Assembly (NCBI RefSeq): GCF_028623165.1
Contig: NZ_CP117768.1
Span: 2,170,001-2,234,000, forward strand
From: Nostoc sp. UHCC 0926
GTDB taxonomy: Bacteria > Cyanobacteriota > Cyanobacteriia > Cyanobacteriales > Nostocaceae
Direction: 5' to 3'
Length of the DNA stretch: 64,000 bases
Part shown: positions 8,432 to 18,216 of the stretch, piece after piece
Numbering within the stretch: position 1 is the first letter of the stretch
Layout of the letters: every line of letters begins with the position of its first letter
The notes under the pieces: model-generated
The model's input: only the letters and a program-made list of their open reading frames with translations
The model's database searches: none
Told to the model about the DNA's origin: nothing
Position numbers and translations under genes: made by a program

Positions 8432-9028
8432 ATGGAATTGCGACACCTGCGCTACTTTATTGCTGTAGCTGAGGAACTGCACTTCAGTAGAGCCGCCGAG
8501 CGATTGCACATTGCTCAACCGCCCTTAAGCCAGCAAATTCAGCAACTAGAGACGCAATTGGGGGTAGAACTGTTTCAGCGTAAAACCAAGCGACAGGTGC
8601 AGTTAACGGAAGCTGGGCAAGTTTTTTTGCAAGAAGCTTTAATTGTGGCTATGTTGGAAACTCATGCCTTAGCTGAACAAGAAAAGATTTCAGTGCGATC
8701 GCTAGTAAACGAAAACTTTATCATGTTCCCTCGCCATTTGGGCCCCGGACTTTACGACCAAATCGTGAGTCTTTGCCAGCAAGGAAATTTCAGCCCCAAA
8801 GTCACTCAAGAAGCGATTCAGATGCAGACAATTATCGGGTTAGTTTCAGCGGGAATGGGAATTGCGATCGCGCCGTCTTCATTGCAAAATCTTCAGAGGG
8901 CTGGTGTGGTGTATCGCGCTGTGGAGGAGAAAACACCATTAGTAGAAACGGCTGTAGTGTGGCAACAAGAGGATATGACACCTGTACTAAGGGAATTTCT
9001 GCAAGTTGTCAGAAGTATCTGTGGTTAA
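8432..9028 (+). CDS. LysR-family regulator with a large internal in-frame deletion
   Basis: 198 residues against about 300 for the family. Residues 1-65 are an intact LysR winged-helix DNA-binding domain (MELRHLRYFIAVAEELHFSRAAERLHIAQ...). At about residue 70-73 (near base 8640) the sequence jumps from FLQEA straight to LIVAMLETHALAEQEKISVRSL, which in full-length relatives belongs to the second half of the effector domain. About 100 residues, including the dimerisation linker and most of effector subdomain RD-I, are missing without loss of frame. The C-terminal AGMGIAIAPSSLQNL and the end are normal. The product may bind DNA but should not sense its ligand normally. Confidence 0.8.
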   Translation: MELRHLRYFIAVAEELHFSRAAERLHIAQPPLSQQIQQLETQLGVELFQRKTKRQVQLTEAGQVFLQEALIVAMLETHALAEQEKISVRSLVNENFIMFPRHLGPGLYDQIVSLCQQGNFSPKVTQEAIQMQTIIGLVSAGMGIAIAPSSLQNLQRAGVVYRAVEEKTPLVETAVVWQQEDMTPVLREFLQVVRSICG

Positions 9029-9032
9029 TTGA

Positions 9033-9659
9033 TTAGTTGTCTGCACGCCATGTAAAAATAATTTGTTCATCAGCTTGCCTAAACTCAATATTAAATTTAT
9101 CAAATACAACTTCTCTTCCTAAAAGTAATTGCTCTCCACCTGTATTAGTTTGTAACCATGCCACAGCAGCAATAAAACTGTGTTCATCAATTGTCATTTC
9201 AACATTACGTAAAACATACTCAACTCTTCCACCGATGGTTTCTGCTAATAATTTTGATTCGGCATCAGCCAAAGCATAGCCTAAATCTTGACCGACTTTG
9301 AAGGAAATTAAACTTAATTCAGCACCAGAGTCTACTAACATCGTTGTAGATATTTCTATATCTCTATGCTTCAGTTTTACATGATAATTTGGCTGCCAGT
9401 CATGCCGAGCAACTGTACGAAACCGAATTGGTAAAATCTCGATGGAAGCAGTGCGACGCGGAACTAAGTAAATTGCAAATATCTGCTTTGACGCTTCTGC
9501 CAATTCTAGAACTTCACGCAAATTTTCACTGTGAGCGATTAAGCCATTAGCATTGTAAGCAATATATTGATTTTTATATAAATCTAATAACATTTGGCGA
9601 TTCTGGTTTAGCCACTTCAGCATTTGCTGACTTTCATCGGCAGAGGGTGTTTTATTCAT
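9033..9659 (-). CDS. Retropepsin-like aspartyl protease family protein
   Basis: 208 residues from ATG 9659 (an upstream extension to 9815 lies in repeated and non-coding sequence and was not chosen). The N-terminal 60 residues resemble the small DUF5678-like module (YIAYNANGLIAHSENLREVL). The C-terminal half has TMLVDSGAELSLI, the D-S/T-G-A active-site motif of retroviral-type aspartyl proteases, followed by strands ending LLLGREVVFDKFNIEF as in that fold. A single domain would act as a dimer. It converges with the LysR gene, whose stop is five bases away. The upstream region is a duplicate of that of the 120-residue gene at 10216-10578. Confidence 0.75.
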   Translation of the reverse strand: MNKTPSADESQQMLKWLNQNRQMLLDLYKNQYIAYNANGLIAHSENLREVLELAEASKQIFAIYLVPRRTASIEILPIRFRTVARHDWQPNYHVKLKHRDIEISTTMLVDSGAELSLISFKVGQDLGYALADAESKLLAETIGGRVEYVLRNVEMTIDEHSFIAAVAWLQTNTGGEQLLLGREVVFDKFNIEFRQADEQIIFTWRADN

Positions 9660-9666
9660 AGATTTT

Positions 9667-9760
9667 GGTGACAATTTCAGGCATTTTCTACCAGATTGCC
9701 TTTCACTTATGATTGTATCTGCGATCGCTGTGTATCTTCTGGTCAAAAAGAGCGATCGCT
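9667..9760. repeat. Direct repeat with 10561-10655: duplicated promoter and gene start
   Basis: This stretch and 10561-10655 are near-identical over about 95 bases, including ATGATTGTATCTGCGATCGC and the flanking GCGATCGC. In the right copy it is the upstream region and first codons of the 120-residue partner gene. Here the start codon survives (minus strand, 9684) and encodes only MPEIVTKIYE before a stop that overlaps the start of the aspartyl-protease gene. Confidence 0.8.
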
Positions 9761-9778
9761 TTCTCCTGTACGGTTTGT

Positions 9779-10210
9779 TCAATCTTCTGGAGGATGCCAA
9801 CCCGCAATTACCCAATAACTGCGAACTTCCAGTGCATCTGCATCATCGCTAAAATGTAGAACTGCAATAGTTGCTCTACCAGTCGGCGTTTTGTCAACAA
9901 TACGTAAACCATCTTCACTCCAGCCAAAATGCTCAAATCAGACTTGAGTACGAGGGTTAAATAGCCTTACCGTTTCGCTCGTCTCTCGATCAACCCCTGT
10001 AGTTTTATCACTTTTGTAGCGATTACACAGGGGACAAGCTAGCCACAAGTTTGATTCATCATTGCTACCACCTTTAGAGATGGGAATAATGTGTTCAATT
10101 TCCAAGCGTGCCATCACTCAACGCTGAGGACTCAAACAATAGCCACATCGGTTTCTAGAATCTGTGCGGACACGACGTTCTATTTCTACAGAAATGTAAA
10201 AGCGGGCCAT
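9779..10210 (-). pseudogene. HNH endonuclease with two in-frame stops
   Basis: Reading from ATG 10210 gives 143 codons homologous to the HNH enzyme at 18217-18663: a Cys pair (CGYC), IEHIIPISKGGSNDESNL (the D/E-H of the HNH motif), LACPLCN, then a tail ending SYWVIAGWHPP, compared with RFWVEAGWHPP in the intact copy. Two TGA codons interrupt it after PQR and after RTQV; the second fits a TGG-to-TGA change. No frameshift is needed, so decay is recent. It begins five bases after the stop of its partner gene. Confidence 0.85.
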
Positions 10211-10215
10211 TGGTG

Positions 10216-10578
10216 TTAATTGAGGGCTGGTTTCAAACCGCGTTCAACAGCCACTTTTAAGGCTCTTGCTTTACTTACTAAGCCACGTCGGTAAACCTGC
10301 ATGAGTTCATCTAGTTGATGAACTTCTGAATCATTAAGCTGTCCCTCTCGGTGACGCGCTTGCAAGTCACTGAAAACCTCTTGCTGCTGAGTTTCCATCT
10401 GCATATCGCACATAGCCAAAACCTGATCATCCGGTAATGACTCCATAGGTAGTTCGGTAATGGCGCGGTCAATCCATTCTAGTAATACATCTTCAAGTAG
10501 CCGATGTGTGAAAGCAGCGATTTCTTTTGCTTTTTGTGCCAGTGTTTCAGGGAGTTGAAGGGTGACAATTTCAGCCAT
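10216..10578 (-). CDS. Small helical partner of the (broken) HNH endonuclease
   Basis: 120 residues, all-helical, acidic in the middle. The N-terminus MAEIVTLQLPETLAQKAKEI looks like the start of a ribbon-helix-helix-type antitoxin. The C-terminal half (EGQLNDSEVHQLDELMQVY ... KARALKVAVERG) shares a helical-hairpin pattern with the proteins at 17676-18038 and 18633-18902, each of which also precedes an HNH gene. Its stop is five bases from the HNH pseudogene start, so the two form an operon. An antitoxin or regulator role is inferred from context only. Confidence 0.65.
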   Translation of the reverse strand: MAEIVTLQLPETLAQKAKEIAAFTHRLLEDVLLEWIDRAITELPMESLPDDQVLAMCDMQMETQQQEVFSDLQARHREGQLNDSEVHQLDELMQVYRRGLVSKARALKVAVERGLKPALN

Positions 10579-10655
10579 TTTCTACCAGCTTGCCTTTTAC
10601 TTATGATTGTATCTGCGATCGCTCTGCATCTTCTAGTTAAAAAAGAGCGATCGCC
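10561..10655. repeat. Direct repeat with 9667-9760 (right copy)
   Basis: Covers the first codons and about 77 bases upstream of the helical partner gene, and presumably includes its promoter. Contains two GCGATCGC-type sites. See the left copy at 9667. Confidence 0.8.
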
Positions 10656-10723
10656 TTAACTAAAAAAATATCCCCACCTCCATAAAATTTATTGCTGATA
10701 ATGATATTTACAAGTCAAAATAA

Positions 10724-10906
10724 TCAATTTTCTTCAATTTTATAAGTTTGTAGTTCAAAGACAATTTTTTCATATTTATCTAACTTAACAAAAATTATGT
10801 TACCTTTCTCTACATTTTCTAAAGCTTTGAGTGGATGCTTTTTGTTAGTTTCTGATTTCAAAAGATAGGTAGTTTCGTCTTCTTCAGATGGTGGTTTAAC
10901 TAACAT
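10724..10906 (-). CDS. Small acidic protein resembling the C-terminus of a YefM/Phd-type antitoxin
   Basis: 60 residues. ETTYLLKSETNKKHPLKALENVEKG resembles the conserved tail of YefM/Axe antitoxins (E-T-x-Y-L-L-x-S-x-x-N-x-x-x-L-...-G), but the N-terminal DNA-binding Phd fold is absent. Either a stand-alone antitoxin-like protein or a truncated one. No RelE/YoeB toxin gene lies downstream. Confidence 0.4.
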   Translation of the reverse strand: MLVKPPSEEDETTYLLKSETNKKHPLKALENVEKGNIIFVKLDKYEKIVFELQTYKIEEN

Positions 10907-11155
10907 AATGACTTTTAGGAGAGTTTTCGCATCTTTCCCACCCTATTGTAACTGTATCTGAGTGAGATGAATTTGAGCGAGCGCTTTTCTTTATTAGCGT
11001 GGGCGGTTTGTTAAAAAGAGCGATCACTTCACTATTAGACAGAATAGAACTCAAATTGGGAATACTGAGTAAAGCGCAGGTATTTGCTGTTTAGAGGCAA
11101 AGTGGTTTATTGCCATACATCGCGCTACTGACAATTTAGCAACTAGGAGAAGATC

Positions 11156-12436
11156 GTGAGTTTACCAGTTACAGTCACCTTTATGCTTGCTGATTGGATT
11201 GCCAAAGGATTGGCAGATGGAACTTTTGAAAGGGTAGGAGGTGTTATCCGAGATGTAGGAACAAAACAAGTCGTTAGTTGGTTAAGGGAGCAGGGATCAA
11301 ATAATTCCCAAGTGCCAACGCCAACTGATACCCCTAACAATTTATTCAACCTTTTTTTCTCAAGTGCAAATCTTGTTGCTTCAGGGGCTAATGCGGCTGC
11401 GACAGGAAAAGGATTAGCTGATGTTAACCAGCGTTTGGGTGGGATTGAAAATCACTTAGGTAAGCTTGGGCAAAGTGTGCAACTCACTCAAGAAATTTTG
11501 CAGGTAACTAGTGCAGTAAGTATACTTAACCTGGGTGTCTCAGTTATAGGTTTTGCTGTGATAGCACAACGGCTTAAAGAGTTAGAACAACGCTTACAAC
11601 AAGCGCAAAAACTGTTAAATAGCATTAATCGTAAAATCGACCTTAGTTTCTATGCTAATTTTCGTGCTGCAATCGAATTAGCAACTAATGCCTTTACGAT
11701 GACTAAAACTGAAAATCGGAGAAGCAGCGCCTTACAAGCTATAAACCGCTTTTTAGAAGCAGAGCATATTTATACTGAATACACCGATATTGAAATTGAG
11801 CAAAAAAGCCAAATTGCTGATGAATATCTGCTGACTTTATCTTTAGCTTACCTAGCTGAAGCACGTTGCTATTTAGAATTAGAGGAACACGATACAGCAC
11901 TTCGCCGCTTCCAGGAAGGTTCGAGAGTTATCCATTCTCGTATCCAAAAATATGTTGAGCTTCTGCTAACTTCTAACCCAGCAGCATACTTACAGCCTCA
12001 GTTCAAAGGTCAGATTGATTTGCGTAGACTAACCCGAATTTACCAATGGCTCGACCCAACTTTGGATGAAAATGCAGTCTTCGATATGCAACGTAAGAAA
12101 TTGTTCAAGTTAGCGCAAGATCCTAATAAGTGGGTAGAATCAATACCAGCAGCAATTTGGGATTCCAAAGTAGATTGGGTAGGAAAAGCAATTTGGGATG
12201 ATCCTAAACCGCAGATTTACGCACGTCTTCCTAAAACTTTGGAGGTAGTGGAATCAATGATTGAAACTAATCGCCGCTTTGAATCTTACCAAACAGAAGT
12301 ACAAGCAATATCCCAATTAGGAATCAGCTTTCATGACTGGCTTAAATTAACTCCATCTCCAGAAATTAAACCAGACGGTGCAGACTTAATGTATATCATT
12401 CCATCCAAACCTTTAGAGTTACAGGCTTCTATCTAA
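11156..12436 (+). CDS. Hypothetical protein with a central hydrophobic/coiled-coil region, 426 aa
   Basis: Starts at GTG 11156 after AGGAGAAGATC. Residues about 60-90 are small and Gly/Ala/Ser-rich; about 112-135 (VTSAVSILNLGVSVIGFAVIA) could cross a membrane; RLKELEQRLQQAQKLLNSI (about 138-157) is a coiled coil. The C-terminal half is helical and TPR-like (YLAEARCYLELEEHDTALRRF). No family recognised. The shape, a glycine-rich helix and membrane segment ahead of a helical repeat region, would suit a membrane-acting effector, but there is no direct evidence. It sits at the edge of the decayed accessory region. Confidence 0.65.
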   Translation: MSLPVTVTFMLADWIAKGLADGTFERVGGVIRDVGTKQVVSWLREQGSNNSQVPTPTDTPNNLFNLFFSSANLVASGANAAATGKGLADVNQRLGGIENHLGKLGQSVQLTQEILQVTSAVSILNLGVSVIGFAVIAQRLKELEQRLQQAQKLLNSINRKIDLSFYANFRAAIELATNAFTMTKTENRRSSALQAINRFLEAEHIYTEYTDIEIEQKSQIADEYLLTLSLAYLAEARCYLELEEHDTALRRFQEGSRVIHSRIQKYVELLLTSNPAAYLQPQFKGQIDLRRLTRIYQWLDPTLDENAVFDMQRKKLFKLAQDPNKWVESIPAAIWDSKVDWVGKAIWDDPKPQIYARLPKTLEVVESMIETNRRFESYQTEVQAISQLGISFHDWLKLTPSPEIKPDGADLMYIIPSKPLELQASI

Positions 12437-12452
12437 ATTAACTTCTCTCTCT

Positions 12453-12494
12453 TCCTTTGCGTCCTTTGCGTCCTTTGCGTCCTTTGCGGTTCGT
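12453..12494. repeat. Short tandem repeat, 9-bp unit CCTTTGCGT
   Basis: About four copies ending in CCTTTGCGGTTCGT. The same arrangement recurs at 58241-58279, each time just after a gene. A known style of low-complexity Nostoc intergenic sequence. Confidence 0.8.
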
Positions 12495-12522
12495 AAAAAA
12501 AAGGCGAACTTTCGAGTTCGCC
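12495..12522 (-). terminator. Rho-independent terminator of chlN
   Basis: On the minus strand, GGCGAACT, loop CGAA, AGTTCGCC is followed by eight Ts. It lies 45 bases past the chlN stop. Confidence 0.9.
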
Positions 12523-12567
12523 CTGATTAATTACGGTGTTATGCTGTTGCTCAATCCAAACCTAAAT

Positions 12568-13995
<1,428 letters not shown>

Positions 13996-14147
13996 TTAAT
14001 GGCAGGTCAACCAATTTTAGATTTTAGATTGATAATTTTGGATTGAAGACTGGGACAACAAAAGTATCCTCTGTCTGACGACAATTTCCCTAATTTCTAA
14101 TCCAAAACCCCAAATCTAAAACTTAAAATTGTGAGGAACGGCAATAA

Positions 14148-14936
14148 TTAAGCATTGGGGAAGAGACGGGCAATTTCTGATTCATCAAAAACGCCTGCTG
14201 GCAGTTCTTCCCCTAAAAAATCGTTATTTTCTTCAGTCTTTTGCAAGGCTGTTTCATCACTCCAGACATCTGACAACACGTCTTTAAACGCATTCTCATC
14301 TAGTGGACTATCTTCAAGCGCCTGGTCGTCATCCAGCTTTAGTTCGATTGCAGGTGTTGTATCGAAGCCAATTTCCCCAAACTCATCTGCTTCTAAACTA
14401 GAGGTTTGGAGAGACTCATCTTTTGAGTCGTGTCCGTTGGATAAGGAAATATCGCCAAAGGCATTTTCGGTTTCCTCCAACTCGCTGATTCCCAGGCTTT
14501 GCTCATCGGAATCCAGGATTACCAACTCTTGAACTACCGCCACCGACCCAAAGCCGTTTGTATGAGAATGTGTCAATGTTTCATCTTCGGGCTTTTGGTG
14601 AATGACAACTGCTGCTTCTTCTACGTATTTTTCCGGTTCTGGGTTAATGAGGAAGCGGTTACCGAGAGCAAAATCTGGGTCAAAATGCAAATCCAGCACC
14701 TCAATCAGGGTATCGGCGTCAGGATTAAGTTTGGCAAAGGGCAACATTAACTGCGCTAGCTTTGGCTCTAGGGCGTTAAGAACTCCCAGGATGAGGTAAG
14801 AAGGTGGTCGCTTCCCACCATCAGGGGTGTACACTGATTCCACTTCCATGTGCAGGGTAATCCAGTCCCGATTATTCTGGAAAAATTGCAACCACTTTTG
14901 CTTTATTGAATCTGTAAAGCTGTGAAAGAAAGCCAT
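14148..14936 (-). CDS. DUF5331 protein between chlL and chlN
   Basis: 262 residues when started at the second ATG (MAFFHSFTDSIKQKWLQ), which has GGGGGA about eight bases upstream; the first ATG (14951) has its purine run too close. The N-terminal 110 residues are the conserved domain (NRDWITLHM...PSYLILGVLNALEPKLAQLMLPF...LHFDPDFALGNRFL). The rest is long, acidic, Ser/Asp/Glu-rich and probably disordered, ending in a short conserved-looking GVFDESEIARLFPNA. The gene sits between chlL and chlN, as in other Nostocales as I recall. A helper role in protochlorophyllide reductase is inferred from position. Confidence 0.75.
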   Translation of the reverse strand: MAFFHSFTDSIKQKWLQFFQNNRDWITLHMEVESVYTPDGGKRPPSYLILGVLNALEPKLAQLMLPFAKLNPDADTLIEVLDLHFDPDFALGNRFLINPEPEKYVEEAAVVIHQKPEDETLTHSHTNGFGSVAVVQELVILDSDEQSLGISELEETENAFGDISLSNGHDSKDESLQTSSLEADEFGEIGFDTTPAIELKLDDDQALEDSPLDENAFKDVLSDVWSDETALQKTEENNDFLGEELPAGVFDESEIARLFPNA

Positions 14937-14968
14937 ATTATTGTCCCCCATCCTGAGAACTTGGTGAT

Positions 14969-15835
14969 TTATACAATCATCAAGTCTAGTTCTTCTTCTG
15001 AATTAGGAACCTGGGGTTTACCCGGATTTAGATAAAAATCGGACAACAAAGAGAACAACTCACGATCTGGTGTGTCGTTAGGTACAACACCTTCGGGACG
15101 CGCCAGAATTTGGTCAGCGATGTTGAGATAGTAGTCGCAAACGTAGTCCAGGGAAGGATCTTGCTCTGCCATCTCAAACAAAGTCTTACCTTTCACACGG
15201 GAAACACGGATATCTTCAATCAAAGGTAAAACTTCTAGAACTGGCATTGGCACAGCTTCTATATATTTTTCAATCAAGTCGCGCTTGGAGGTGCGATTGC
15301 CAATCAACCCAGCTAGACGCAGTGGGTGAGTTCGTGCTTTTTCGCGGACTGAAGCAGCAATCCGATTGGCAGCAAACAAAGCATCAAAGCCGTTGTCTGT
15401 AACAATCAGGCAGTAATCTGCATAGTTGAGTGGTGCTGCAAAACCACCGCAAACTACGTCACCCAGAACGTCAAAGAGAATTACATCGTACTCATCAAAG
15501 GCGTTGAGTTCCTTAAGTAATTTTACGGTTTCGCCAACTACGTAGCCACCGCATCCAGCACCCGCAGGTGGTCCACCAGCTTCTACGCAATCAACACCAC
15601 CGTAGCCTTTATAAATAACATCTTCCGGCCAGACATCTTCGTAGTGATAGTCCTTTTCTTGGAGGGTATCGATAATTGTGGGAATCAAAAACCCAGTCAG
15701 GGTGAAGGTACTGTCATGTTTGGGGTCGCAGCCAATTTGCAGCACTTTCTTGCCACGTTTAGCTAGGGCGACTGATATGTTACAGCTAGTTGTGGATTTA
15801 CCGATACCACCTTTTCCGTAGACTGCTAGTTTCAC
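14969..15835 (-). CDS. chlL: Light-independent protochlorophyllide reductase iron protein
   Basis: 288 residues. ChlL is the NifH-like ATPase that passes electrons from ferredoxin to ChlN-ChlB. It has a P-loop [10 protein letters not shown], and the 4Fe-4S cysteines lie in [11 protein letters not shown] and [11 protein letters not shown]. The start was taken as GTG 15835 ([10 protein letters not shown]...): an AAGAGG ribosome site lies nine bases upstream, and the residues further upstream ([10 protein letters not shown]) are absent from the family. Head of the chlL - DUF5331 - chlN cluster; about 630 bases of leader lie upstream. Confidence 0.97.
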   Translation of the reverse strand: MKLAVYGKGGIGKSTTSCNISVALAKRGKKVLQIGCDPKHDSTFTLTGFLIPTIIDTLQEKDYHYEDVWPEDVIYKGYGGVDCVEAGGPPAGAGCGGYVVGETVKLLKELNAFDEYDVILFDVLGDVVCGGFAAPLNYADYCLIVTDNGFDALFAANRIAASVREKARTHPLRLAGLIGNRTSKRDLIEKYIEAVPMPVLEVLPLIEDIRVSRVKGKTLFEMAEQDPSLDYVCDYYLNIADQILARPEGVVPNDTPDRELFSLLSDFYLNPGKPQVPNSEEELDLMIV

Positions 15836-16465
15836 TGTTGTTTGCCTCTTATAGCTTTTTGTCAAACTTGTGGCTCAAACATTTGCCTTCACCTGTCCTG
15901 AGATGGCGATGCGTTACGTCTGTGAATGTCATTATTGTGCAAATTACATAGAAAAGAAAGTGGCTCTTAATTTGTAAAACGGTCTTTTTTAATGAATTAG
16001 AGCTTAGTTATGCTTATTTGGATTTTTATCAACCCAAAACCCTAAAATAGCTCTAAAAACCATCAAATAGCAGTTTTTATTAATTATTTTTATAAAAATA
16101 GTTACAAAATAAAAAAAAATGAAATTGGCTTTTTTGAATGCTTTTAATAGAATTAGCTGATGGTATTACAACGTGTTTTCAGGGCATTGGGGCGCAGCGT
16201 CAAGGGTAAACAGAGGTATATACAGACCGATGCTGGAAATACTACTGCAATTTGCGTTAGCGTAGCTCACCGAAGGTATCGCATATAATTTGGCAGTTTT
16301 CAGTCGGTAGCCAAGACCTTTTAATTGCTGCTTGAGAGTAAGTTAGTCTGATTTTGTAAAAAATTATTAAATTGCCAAATATTGTCTAAGATTATTAAAA
16401 TTTTTTAGATGTGCTGATTAAAACCTTGTTTACCGATCATACTTAGAAATGCATATTATTGATCT
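15836..16465. other. Long AT-rich region upstream of chlL
   Basis: No convincing gene. Contains long A/T runs at 15990-16130 and a fragment of a GC-rich Nostoc repeat near 16255-16290. The chlL promoter must lie here but no clear -35/-10 pair or regulator box could be assigned. Confidence 0.5.
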
Positions 16466-16492
16466 GCTGCCGCCAGTGAAGGAGGTGGCAGC
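16466..16492. repeat. Hairpin resembling an IS200/IS605-type end
   Basis: GCTGCCGCC pairs with GGTGGCAGC (one G-T wobble) around a 9-base loop, preceded by ATTATTGATCT. It resembles the hairpins at 6395 and at the TnpB right end (26909-26937). Possibly a solitary element end. Confidence 0.4.
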
Positions 16493-16535
16493 TTACTAAT
16501 CGGCATTCCCAGTCAGAGACTCTTAACGAGGCAAA

Positions 16536-16805
16536 TTAGGACACCTCAGTTTCAAGTTCCTGAATTTCCTGTAATGTTTGCCAGCCGGCTTGCCACTGAG
16601 AGTTATCTTGTAATAATTTGGCATTTATCCAGAAACGGACTTTAGGATCACAAGCAGCAACCATTTCGGCGTAAACCCACTTAGCCTGATTTTTCCGGTT
16701 GACAACTTGGAAGTGCCGCCAACCGTCTACTTTTTGCTGTGCTGTCCACTTAGAACCAACTAGGTAAGGAAATTTCGGTTTTTTAGTCATTTGTTTTTTA
16801 GTCAT
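16536..16805 (-). CDS. TIGR02450-type small conserved protein
   Basis: 89 residues. KFPYLVGSKWTAQQ, WRHFQVVNRK, MVAACDPKVRFWINAKLL and WQAGWQTLQEI match the small TIGR02450 family of cyanobacteria and proteobacteria, function unknown. The start region is a direct repeat (MTKKQMTKKP), so either ATG 16805 or ATG 16790 may be used. Confidence 0.75.
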   Translation of the reverse strand: MTKKQMTKKPKFPYLVGSKWTAQQKVDGWRHFQVVNRKNQAKWVYAEMVAACDPKVRFWINAKLLQDNSQWQAGWQTLQEIQELETEVS

Positions 16806-16866
16806 TTGTTATTGGGCATTGGGCATTGTTATTCTTCTTCTGCCCCCTGCTCCCTCACTCCTACGG

Positions 16867-17250
16867 CTAAGATGTCACCAAATCGCCGTTACGGGTAAAC
16901 TTATGACAATGCAACTCACTATCTTGCTGGACGCATAGCGAAAACCATCTGATATGGCTCCAGCAGGTGTTGATGTTGTTGGTAATTTTGCGCTTTTTCT
17001 TAGAAAGGCGTTGTCTTACGACTTCATTAGGGCAAAGAATTTCTAACGTGCCCATACCATCTTCGTAATTGACGATGCGAAATAGACAGTCTTGCAACAT
17101 AGCACGGCTGCTGCTGTCAAAGAACCGCTTAAATCGCTGTAGCTTTTCCCCTTCAGTCATTTGGCTGATGGGTTTCATTTTCAAGAAATCTTCATCCTCA
17201 AAGTCAAAGTCATCATCTTCAAAGTCGTAGGGGTCAATCATTTTCATCAT
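16867..17250 (-). CDS. Conserved hypothetical protein with acidic N-terminus
   Basis: 127 residues. A very acidic start (DPYDFEDDDFDFEDEDF) is followed by a compact domain with GEKLQRFKRFFDSSSRAMLQDCLFRIVNYEDGMGTLEILCPNE and a basic stretch SKKKRKITNNI. Soluble. No named family recognised; it looks like a well-formed cyanobacterial gene rather than a random frame. Confidence 0.6.
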   Translation of the reverse strand: MMKMIDPYDFEDDDFDFEDEDFLKMKPISQMTEGEKLQRFKRFFDSSSRAMLQDCLFRIVNYEDGMGTLEILCPNEVVRQRLSKKKRKITNNINTCWSHIRWFSLCVQQDSELHCHKFTRNGDLVTS

Positions 17251-17304
17251 CCACTAGGCGACCTGGGATTATGGTAACTCTGTGTGGAGGTAGGAGCAGA
17301 ATAG

Positions 17305-17490
17305 GTTGAAGCAGAGTATCAACTCGTTCTCAAGGAAGCGGAGGAACTGCGGCAGTACTACGAAGAAGAGAATCGTGAGTTGGTTGAGAAACTTGCCAAG
17401 AAGCCGCCACCGCCCGGACGAGAAACGGCTTGGGAAAAACTTCAGACGCAGAAAGCTAGACTTAGAGACAAATTTGAACCCCAGACATGA
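17305..17490 (+). pseudogene. C-terminal coiled-coil fragment, no start
   Basis: An open frame with no start codon reads EAEYQLVLKEAEELRQYYEE ... GRETAWEKLQ ... RDKFEPQT and stops at 17488. The composition is that of a real charged coiled-coil tail. A TAG precedes it directly. Probably the end of a lost gene. Confidence 0.5.
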
Positions 17491-17675
17491 TTTTTCTCGT
17501 AGATCATAATCTTGAGGGACACGCACTACTGAATAAGATTTGATTACTTAACTATTATCAATCTTTTCTAAGTGAACGGTATTTGCAGTGGTTCAAATGC
17601 GATCGCCATTCGGTGAGTTCAAACGTTGGGTCGCGTAGAGCTATAATTTGATGCAAAGAATTCCAAACTGGAAAC

Positions 17676-18038
17676 ATGACAACAGTAGCAATCTTGCCAA
17701 TATTTGATGCTGATGGTGAAAAAACTTATCGCGCCATTGCAGGGGATAAGCATTCTGTTGGCAAAACTGCGGGGCAAGCCCTAAATGCGTTAACTACTCA
17801 GTTGGGTGAAACGGAGTTCAGCGCACTGCTTTTAATTCAAAACTTTAGTCCTGACCCGTTTTTCAGTGCTAAACAACAAGAACGGTTATCGGAATTGATG
17901 AGTTTATGGCGGTTAGGACGAGATCATGGGCAAGCATTGCCACCAGAGCTACAAGCAGAGTTAGATACTTTGGTTGAGGCTGAATTAAGAGCAGCAACAG
18001 CCCGAACAGCCGCATTGATACAGCAAGAAAGTTCATGA
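17676..18038 (+). CDS. Small helical protein translationally coupled to an HNH remnant
   Basis: 120 residues. Residues 1-60 include short strands (VAILPIFDADGEKTYRAIAGDKH) and a helix. The second half (AKQQERLSELMSLWRLGRDHG ... PPELQAELDTLVEAELRAATARTAAL) carries the helical-hairpin pattern shared with the other two HNH partners. Its TGA overlaps the ATG of an HNH N-terminus (ATGA at 18035-18038), indicating coupled translation. Function unknown. Confidence 0.65.
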   Translation: MTTVAILPIFDADGEKTYRAIAGDKHSVGKTAGQALNALTTQLGETEFSALLLIQNFSPDPFFSAKQQERLSELMSLWRLGRDHGQALPPELQAELDTLVEAELRAATARTAALIQQESS

Positions 18039-18124
18039 ATCGGTATTACGCTGCGATCGCACAACTAGCTAACCATCATTGTGACTACTGCCAAGCCTCT
18101 GAACTAATCTTTAACGATAATTAA
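18035..18124 (+). pseudogene. Truncated HNH endonuclease N-terminus
   Basis: 29 residues, MNRYYAAIAQLANHHCDYCQ..., carry the first CxxC of an HNH enzyme and then stop at TAA 18122. The rest of the gene is missing; the sequence runs straight into an opposing fragment, so a deletion junction lies near 18120. Confidence 0.65.
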
Positions 18125-18210
18125 TGAGTTCGGCGACGAAAATAGTTTGTTTGGAGTAAGTCGGGGATTTGGCGGGAACTTAGCCGTGAGTCGATATAGC
18201 GGGAGGGCAT
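18121..18210 (-). pseudogene. Short N-terminal fragment downstream of the intact HNH gene
   Basis: 29 codons (MPSRYIDSRLSSRQIPDLLQ...) begin six bases after the HNH stop and end at the same junction where the opposing HNH remnant is cut. Probably the start of a third gene of the module, truncated by the deletion. Confidence 0.35.
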
Positions 18211-18216
18211 TTTCTC

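Noticed and set aside
9033..9815. Longer N-terminus for the aspartyl-protease-like protein (to 9815)
   Set aside because: The extra 52 residues are read through the duplicated promoter repeat and the end of the HNH pseudogene; they are basic and repeat-derived, and ATG 9659 starts the recognisable domain.
9779..10210. TGA read as an amino acid in the HNH gene
   Set aside because: Cyanobacteria use TGA as stop, many genes here end in TGA, and no selenocysteine signal is evident; nonsense mutation is simpler.
17306..17509. 67-residue plus-strand ORF starting MKQSINSF
   Set aside because: Out of frame with the more protein-like coiled-coil fragment at 17305-17490; highly Arg/Ser-rich as expected for a shadow frame.
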